NCBI GenBank assembly: GCA_021209875.1
Contig: JAGYVD010000001.1
Location: 3,162,001-3,226,000 of the forward strand
Direction of reading: 5' to 3'
Source of the DNA: Rosellinia necatrix
Taxonomy: Eukaryota; Ascomycota; Sordariomycetes; Xylariales; Xylariaceae
DNA: 64,000 nt
Positions 55,756-64,000 of the stretch are shown piece after piece. The notes under the pieces are model-generated. The model saw nothing but the letters and a program-made list of their open reading frames with translations, made no database searches and had not been told where the DNA came from. Position 1 is the stretch's first letter. Every line of letters starts with the position of its first letter. The translations under genes were made by a program, and so were the position numbers.

Positions 55756-58700
55756 AGGTAGAGGTGCTGAGTAAGTAGATACGTACATCATGTAACTAAT
55801 CCCCTCCCCCTCCCTCCCAAAAAAAAAACCACAACTTGTCAGTTTTGTGGCATTATTGCTAGAACTTCGGCTGCCTACCTAGCTCGGCCCAGGAGCTGGG
55901 TGGCTAGATACCTATTCATAGTTCATAGTACGAAGGTACTAAGTAGTCAAGAGAGTTGACGCCCGAACGACGCCCGAGAGACGCGGAGCTCATATCCAGG
56001 TAGTTACCAGGTAGTTACCCAAGTTTGTTTTTAGTTGAGCTGATATGTAACCTTTACAGCATTCACACCCACCTAGACACATGGTTGCGCTATGTCACTT
56101 TGTGCCCAATTTAGCTTTCTTGGATCAGGTAGGCAACTTGAAGCAGGTAATCCCCATTGGGACACCCACGTACCAGAGAGGTTAACTAGAACGCGGCAGG
56201 CAGGTATCAAATGATCTCGACCATCTATATGCAGACATGGGTTGTGTATTCCGTGGTACGTACGCGGAGGGGCATTGGTTATCCGGGACGATTGATTGCT
56301 TCATTATACACACGTGTAGGCCTGCCTTAGCACCTGCAGCTAGGTACTGTAGCCAGCACACAGTTACCTCCTTCACTGTGCAAGTACACAGCTACCTCCC
56401 TAGCGGGTAACTAACTTCAATTCGGTTGCTAAAACAGAACGGTCGCCACAGCGCCCAAGTCCTTCTTCAGACCCGCCGAGTTAAGTTGCCTCTCCCTCTC
56501 TTTCCGTTGTATCATTCGCCTCGGGCAAATGTCCTCCCTGTTTGCATGTACCTTGTATCTACCCAAGTCTTCCGAAACTCGGCCTCTGCAATGCGGGCAT
56601 CAGGACGAGAGATACGGAAGGCAAGACAAGGTGCAATGTGGAACAAGCAGATGGACCTTTTATCGGTCCTTCCGTTGCCCTTCCCATTCAGATCTCAGAC
56701 TCGTCTAACTTTTCTTTCGTGTTTTTCTTCCGACTACATATTCCTCCGCTCCTTTTCTTGTCGGGTTAACCAGGAAGGTGACGGTCCGGGCAGGCGGATA
56801 GCTGGCTGACCAGCCCGCCTGAGGACGGTTGAATCAGACCTGAGTGGAGGGATGTACGTTCATCCCGGTGGAAACACGCTGGGATCTTTTACTTTAGGTA
56901 CTTACTTATGTGAACCCAAAGCGACGCCCTCGCTTCCGCACATAAGTGATTTTTTCCCCTCCCTCTTGTACCCTTGGCCGGCAGTAAGAATGAAGGATAT
57001 GCCCTGAAGTATTGTCCAATTCAACCTTCGTACGCAGCCGTGTGCGTAGGTAGCAGGCAGTGTAACCCTCGCCTTCGTCTTGGGATGTCCCGATGTTCAG
57101 ATCCAGAAGCGCCTGACGTGAGTCGTCGTACTAGAGTCGCCCGGCCTGGCCTACATGTATCATACGTATGTATGATTCGCTCTCCAGTTGCACCCGCGAC
57201 GGCATTACGCTAACCGATATATATGCTTTGAGCCGTCGTCCACTTGATTGATTTCTTCTGTCGTCGTGTGCGATAACTGACGTGGAGGGGTTTACACATA
57301 ATATATGAGATACCATAGGTAATAAAAACATACCATTCGTGCTGTGACATTAAAGAGCTAATGGGGCAGTCATTCAACGAATCACCACTAATATCCGTAG
57401 CCTTCTGCTCGTCCTATATCCCGCTCTCCATAGTTAAGGACCATGATTCATCAAATTTGCGGTGGTACCGCTCAGGCTATCCGTCAACCGTCTGTCTGAC
57501 TCGTGTGATAGGCGGGGTTCTTTATGCCTTATGCCAAATTCAACGAGTCTCGGTCGCCAAAGGTGTGCCCTTGATGCGATTGTGACCAGTCACGTACCTC
57601 GTCCCCTACGACGGGCTGAAGGGTAAGGCATGGGGGCGCTATCCAAAACCATACTTAAACGGCTAGGATGCACGAAACATCGTGTTGGAGAAGTGGGCTG
57701 GCTGGGCTCACTGAAGTTTTAGACGACTACCTAATGTCAAACAGCCAGCGCATCCCATGATCTTGCCAATTACCTGTTCGCAACGGCGTCGGCTATGCAG
57801 CAATCACCAAGTTCGGGTAGTGGCGGACATGGCTACGACCGGTTATGGCCGTATATCGATGTCGTACCGAGATGGATTGTTTGGCAAACATATGGGGTGA
57901 CTTACTACAAGTAGGAGCTGGTGGCCGGCCGAGTCGCTTCCAACTCCGGGCACGCTTGGCTTGTTAATCTAGGGTAGGTATGTGCGAGCATGAGGCGAAA
58001 TTTGGCCTGCTACCTGTGCAGTTAGAGGATAGAATATTACTGTGCTCAGCCATGCAAAGCGTCGTTGACCTTGGACGACATGGTACGTACGGCTGAGTTG
58101 TGCCACGTCCCTTGCACACTCCGAATGTGATTTTTTAGCAAGCCCTGTGAGTATCACGCAATGCCATCATTCGCCCCGTCAATAATGATAATGATAATAA
58201 TACTCATCATCTTCATCACGGTCATCATGGTCACCATCAGCAGCAGCAGCAACAGCAGCTGAAGGACCAGCGGAATCTGACGCACTCACTCCCTTGTCCC
58301 ATTCGCCCATTGGGTGGCCAGTATTGATTGCGGCCGGGGTAGGGAGTTTCCAAAGCACCAAATTTGAGATCCGAGCAACCTAAAACACATACAGCCTCTG
58401 CATCTGAATTTTCTGCTTGTTTCGACACACCTATGAGCGGATGGCTGTCTTAGCCAGCGACTCAGTTAGATCCAGCACCATGTTGGCCGGGATAAGGGAG
58501 GAAGCGAGAGCGGGCAGACAGACGAGCAGACGGGCAGACGGGAAGGATGACATGATGAACACGGAGATACGGAACGCGAACACCAAGTGAAAAGGCTTGG
58601 ATTTCGGGTTTCCCAATTACTCATGTCGTCTCGCCCCGTTATTACGTAGATAGCCTGCTTCGGCGTCCAGGCTGTTACTCTCGCGGCAAACAACGCAGCG

Positions 58701-59031
58701 TCGGACAATCTAGACATTTGTGCGCTTGATGGCTTATTGACATGGACAAGCATCCCGTTGCCGCCAACAAGTGAGATCAGCACCTGCAAGGCAACCAATA
58801 TAGCCGTTCCCTTTCTTGGTAAGAGCCATGTGCCGCTGTATCGCCCAGGTCATTCAGGGCGCCCAGGTAGTTGCAAGGGCACACGACACGGCACTAACGG
58901 CAGAAATGATATAAGTAACCCGCACGTGTAAGTGGAAGTACCTGTGCTGAGGGGTGCCATCCCATTGCTGATGGTGGGTAGGTAGGCACAGCCCAGTGCC
59001 CGCCAGAACCCCGACTTATTAGCCCGGACCA

Positions 59032-59060
59032 TAATGTGCAATGTGCAATGTGCAATGTGC
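59032..59060. repeat. GCAATGT heptamer array
   Basis: Three perfect consecutive copies, plus partial flanking units. Confidence 0.7.
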
Positions 59061-60512
59061 CCCGCCATTGTGCCGGCCCCAAGTTCAGGTAGTTAGAGGT
59101 GGGAAATACAGTAAGTTAAATCTACTACCAGGTCCCTACGGTAAGCAATAGCTAGAGGTGCGCATAGTGCTATAACTACCTAGGTACTTGATGCTAGGCA
59201 GCTACATTGTATACAGTTCCGCGAGTGATTCAAGACGCAAGTGCATCCAAACTGGCAGCCTCGTACCTTACGTTTCTCTCTTATCATGTGTAAAAGTTAA
59301 TTATTACCAAAGTATCTGAAGCGCACCTGCCTGGGATGCATAGTGCCCTTCGGAGAGGGGTGGATTATTCCAGGTCGCTAATTTATTGCCACGTATGAGA
59401 TCTCCTACTGCATCTAGCCCGGCCAATCACCGCGCCCGTGCCTTCCAAAATGGCGAGCGAGCCAGCCGCTATCTACAGTGACTATAACTACCCAGGTAGG
59501 TAAACTATCGGTCTGCCGATTTACGCATGTCGGTCGATAAGGTAAGTACCTTGGTAGGTAGGTAGGTACCTACCCAGGGTGCCAGGTTAGGTATTTTGCT
59601 GTGTTACAGTCTTTGGCTTACTTAACTAGTCCCTGATTCCTCACGATCATGATTGCGTTGTTCGGCACCTCTCTGCACCCTCGCCCTCTCACCAATGCTA
59701 CTCTATCATACCACTAATTCTGCACGGGATCAATGATCGGGGGTAGTCTAATAGCCCAATGAGCCGTATGGCAGTGATGGCCCGCCTCAACAGCCGCAGT
59801 TTGCGAGCTGTGCTTCATTGGGTGGTATCAAATGGTCCTATGTAGTAAGGCATGAAATAGATGGATGGGATGCACGAAAGCCCATGTCGCCGCCAATGCT
59901 CTCGACCCCTCCGATGATGGTTCATGGCCATTTCGCCGGGTAGGCTTTAGCCCGTCGGGAGGCCGCCTGGCCCGAGAAGGCAGAGCCAGTCGGTACAACA
60001 ACGACCACGACCATGACCACGACGGCGACGATAACAACAACGACGGCGACGACAACAACAACAACAACAACGACCACGACGATGAGGTGTGATGCAGGAT
60101 GGTAACAAGGGTGGCAACGAGGATGGCAACGAGGATAGCCCTTTCATCTTAAATACTCTCCTGATGACGGGTGACAAAACAGTGCGCAGGATGCCAGCGA
60201 CAGTGATTTGCGCATGTGACCGCGCCTCTCGCAACCAAAAATGCTAATACAAGGCGCTATCCATTCATAAATGCAACCCCCCGACCTCCGACCTCCGACC
60301 TCCCCTTGCCTGCCTCTCTCTCGTGTTGGTGCCCGTCATATCATGACTTGCTCGCTCGCCGACATGCTGCATATCCCCTCCACCTGCCGAGGTCAGTAGT
60401 GGGCGTCTCTGCTGGAGAGTAGCCAAGGAGCCAAATTCTACCAGCAAGGCGCGATGGCGCATAGTGCCCTACCTGGCCTTAGGTAGCTTGATCCGACCCC
60501 CAACGGAAGATC

Positions 60513-60573
60513 ACACACACACAACACACACACACACACACACATACACGCATACATACACACATACATACAC

Positions 60574-60608
<35 letters not shown>

Positions 60609-60609
60609 T
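60513..60609. repeat. CA microsatellite with CATACA variants
   Basis: A roughly 97-bp CA run with interspersed ATACA units passes into a TGTATATATA stretch. Confidence 0.85.
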
Positions 60610-63600
60610 GTGTATATATATACATATACATATATGTACATGCTGACACAATGCCCTATTTCCGGCGGGTCGCAGGTCCCTGCCATTTCTTCTCTTTTCA
60701 ACAGAGCTACAGGCAGATCAACTATAATCCATTCGCCTATAAACTCAAACCCAAGGACTAGTCGATCCAACAGCCTCGGGCTTAGGGCTTTGCTGCCGTG
60801 AGCTCCCAAGTTAATCCGGCAACTAGTTTACATACCGGCCAGGTCAGAATGAGCCAGTCACACGCACGCATCACGCGTAGCACACTACGCACGCCTCTAG
60901 TCTACCCTACCCGGCATTAGGAAGGGGCGGTTCTTACATTTCTCGGCCACTTCGATGGTTCGATCAATGCTCCCTTGGCTGTTTAGGATTAGGAAATGTT
61001 CCAGGCAGATGTCCTCTCGGCTGTGTTCAGGGTTTAGGCTAGCTACCTACCTATAGTTAGGAATCGACGAGGGGAGTCGATCCTCTCGGTCCACACAAAA
61101 GTGCGATAGAGACCCTCAACCAGCTATGTCTCTAGGAACATATCATCAAACTACCGTCGGGATACACACAGCGCGGCAGCACAGTATAACATAACAAGTC
61201 GCTTCAACTAGTAAAGCTATCCAATATCGGAGCACAGGCGGGTTCTCAGATCTAGTGCACTTCAACATGTAGCAGTCATTTGACGCAACCGACAAAAGGT
61301 CTCCTGCGACCGCCGGCTGGTCCGTCCAATGCCCTTGGCGATAGGCAGCTGAAGGGGCTTGGGGTATTCCCACGTTTCGTGCGAAAACATCCGCGTTCTA
61401 AAGGCAGGTAAGCGATTGATAGTCTCGACGAATTGGGAATTAGCCCATCAAGGGTGCCGTTGTGGTTAGTGTACCTTCAAGCTTGGTTTGGCCCAATTAG
61501 CCGTAGTGTACAAGCATTGTAACGGTTGCACCAGTTCGTTACCCGCGACTCTCTTGGGAACACCTTCAGTATGGCCCGATACCCGTGCTCCACCACGTGC
61601 CATACGAAGGACGCCTATCTTCATCGGAGATTTTCTATGAAAATGCTGTCCGTATCTAGTTATCTAACGCAGCCCAGGTTGGCGCCATCTACTGCCACAA
61701 TCTAGTATCCCGTTTCATAAATCAAATAGCCCTCTTGTCGTTTTGGGAAGCCTAGAGGGAGAACTAACGCCTCTAATTGGCCAAACTAAAACACTGGTGC
61801 AATTAATCGCTTGGGGCCCTTGTCTATTTAAATATCATCCATCAACCCTTTTGTTGCAAGTCCGAATTTTGTATCCGGATCAAGTCATCCGGATTACGAA
61901 TCACTCATACATCACCGATTACCTAGGTATAGATCAAACTCAACTTTACGGTCGCCATCTACCGTCTCGATGGCGCCGCTCACCTCCTCAACGCAAAGCT
62001 CACGCAAAGATCCACATACCATGTAGAGTTATCTCGGCGTCATGAGACTGGGTCACAGCATCATCAACACCCCAGCATCCCTTACCTTTTCACCGTCTGA
62101 TGCCCCATGTTATACCAGACATAATTGTCTTGGTCAGTGATTTCGCCGCCTGGAGCGGTTGTTACTGTTATTACGCAACGAAATTATTAGTCTATACTCC
62201 ACCTTTTGTCGAGCTTTCATGCTATTGACAGCAACTGACTACTGTCTCACCGCCTCATTGCTTCGTTTAGGAATTCGGGTTTTAGCCATCTACGCCTGCG
62301 ATCAGCGAGCAGACCACTTCAGGCCAAATCATAAGCACGAGTTAGGACGGAGCGCCTTACTATTGTAGTATCCCTACCCGAGCCCGCTACGCCTGACGTC
62401 GTTGGTCAAACATTATACGTGTACATTCGTCTCGGAAAGTAGCCATTCGCACTATCTTCTACGTGTCAAATGCGTGTAATACACGGGGAAAGCCGGGAAT
62501 GCATTTTCTACCAACGCTGCGGTTCCACGTCCGAAGTTACCGGCTTGTCACCCCATTCCCTGTCACGTTATGCAACCTAAACGTTTACTGGTACGCAACA
62601 AAATTGCTATCCTCATTATGTTGCCATTGGCCCAATCTCATAACCTAAGTTTCTCGCTAAACCCGACGGGCCTAACTCGGGTGTCAATTAAATAGGTCTT
62701 GGCACTTTGTAACGAAGGCCATTCATGTTCGAACTGTATCGGATAATGGCTTGCTACATGTGATCATCACCTCACACTAACCAAAGAGACAATCAATGAA
62801 CTCAGGTTATCATGAGATAAAAGCCCGCGTCCCGTTAATCAGTCGAAGTTGAAATTGAATGCTCACCAACAAGTCCCCCTTCCGGTTTACGGCCGTGCGA
62901 GATGTTATGAGCCATCGCCATAGATAATTGTGTAGCCGGCGCCTGGAATTGCATATGGGGAAAAACCAACTGCCAGGATATAAGAGCTGTTGACTCGAAT
63001 CGACTATTTAGGTAGGCAATGTATATTGTTCGCCTATTATCCAGTGACATTATATATGCCGTTCATACAAATAATGCATATATTGTGTCTGTCTATCCCT
63101 TTTTATCTCCGTCATGAATTTAAAGGTTTCCTCTCGCGTCATAACTTAAGGAATGATAAAATTTTCTTATTTAATGCAGGTTATCTAGTCGGCATGTCGT
63201 ATCAAAAAGGAAACAAAACAAGGGGGGGTGATGCGCTTGCGCATTTTGAGGTGAAGAGCAAAGTATCTGTCCACCATGCCCACAGCTCGCCCACTCGTTC
63301 TCGTCAAAGGTATTTTAAATAACCCGTTAAATTTCAGTCCACGGCAACGGCATTCCTGATTATATTTTAATACGTTATAATTAAGCAATTTTTGTTCATT
63401 TTAAAACAGAAAGAATGGTCTGGATGATACAATATCATAACGCTTCTATAAAAAAGCTTTTTTATGAACTATATTAACCATATGGGATATACTATTACCT
63501 CTGAATTTTAAAATTTACGTTACCAAAAGCCACCCGAACGTATAGATTTTCCAATATTCTTGGCATCGTGTTGAACCGCTAGGAAGAATATTTCCAGATA

Positions 63601-64000
63601 ATATCATATTGGGCTATTATTTTTGTGACTAAGTAATTGTCGGTTACGTCTCTGAAATGAGAGGATAGTTAATTAAGGTCTGTTGGACAGCTCGCGGGGA
63701 AATCGCACTCGCTATATATATACGGCAGAAGTGGGCGGGCTTCTAGAGTTAATAAACGGACCGATTCCCCTTAGGTAAGTGTTTGAGGTTTAATAGGATG
63801 CTCAACTGGTATCCGAATGTTCGAAAACCTAGACGGGTTCCGAAGATTTACATATACAGCCACGCGAGGAGTCTACTGGTTGCCATTACTGCAAAAGACT
63901 TGGCGGTATTATCAATCATTCCGACATATCCTCAAGAACATTTTTACGGTTAAAAGATTCTATTAATATTAAGCTGTGTAGTGGTGCGATTCCCGTCGAT

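Larger units (their letters stand above)
53360..64000. other. 10.6-kb stretch without a supportable gene
   Basis: I find no conserved domain, no long frame and no convincing multi-exon model here. The longest frames (56426-56809, 61743-62045, 62990-63322, 54342-54530) are 60-127 codons without recognisable features. The first few hundred bases should be the RING gene promoter. The stretch holds many simple repeats, TAGGTA arrays (54955-55100, 55265-55340, 55545-55610, 59495-59600), a perfect palindrome at 55721 and a CA repeat at 60513. Composition turns AT-richer after about 62.7 kb. No transposon ends, tRNA or rRNA were recognised by eye. Confidence 0.5.

Noticed and set aside
56426..56809. 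127-codon plus-strand frame in the gene-free region
   Set aside because: Pyrimidine-rich, no motif, no plausible promoter or splice partners seen.
60951..60975. GGTTCGATC string resembling a tRNA B box
   Set aside because: No complementary stem follows it and no tRNA fold could be drawn.
63269..63385. Possible tiny two-exon gene around MPTARPLVLVK joined to VHGNGIPD, resembling a hydrolase fragment
   Set aside because: It needs a 28-bp intron, shorter than any other here, and the frame stops soon after. Likely coincidence.

Overview
The window is nuclear DNA of a filamentous ascomycete (Pezizomycotina, most likely Sordariomycetes). Genes carry many short GT-AG introns of about 50-80 bp with CTAAC/CTGAC-like branch sites, intergenic DNA is 0.3-2.5 kb, the protein families are fungal, and one repeat shows the C-to-T/G-to-A decay expected of RIP (repeat-induced point mutation). 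The species is not identifiable from the sequence alone. All gene models were spliced by hand, and every multi-exon model gives a continuous frame whose exon sum is divisible by three.

Layout, left half: cystathionine beta-lyase STR3 (-), the outer-membrane AAA ATPase MSP1 (-), a 410-aa unknown protein (+), then a divergent pair made of a 1658-aa family GH18 chitinase with two chitin-binding modules (-) and a secreted protein with five LysM domains (+). Three hundred bases past the LysM gene lies a 5.4-kb AT-rich LTR element with 132-bp LTRs, TG..CA ends and a 5-bp target duplication. It is so mutated that no coding frame survives, apart from a roughly 300-bp island of normal composition at its centre. 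Then come the monopolin-type kinetochore protein Csm1/Pcs1 (+) and the GPI ethanolamine-phosphate transferase MCD4 (+).

Layout, right half: a CTF1-alpha/FarA-type Zn2Cys6 regulator (+), a non-secreted LysM protein (+), the ER lipid/GPI factor ARV1 (+), V-ATPase subunit e VMA9 (-), a beta-hydroxyacid dehydrogenase (-), the Arp2/3 subunit ARPC2 (-) diverging from the SSU-processome WD40 protein UTP12 (+), and a RING-H2 protein (-). From 53.4 kb to the end I see no supportable gene, only simple repeats, short tandem arrays and a 35-bp palindrome.

Most genes are unrelated housekeeping functions. The exception is the chitinase/LysM pair, which looks like a co-regulated chitin-handling module, now next to a RIP-silenced block. 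CTF1, MCD4 and ARV1 add a loose lipid/cell-surface theme that may be coincidence. A TAGG/CCTA-based palindromic motif recurs through almost every intergenic gap and is absent from exons.
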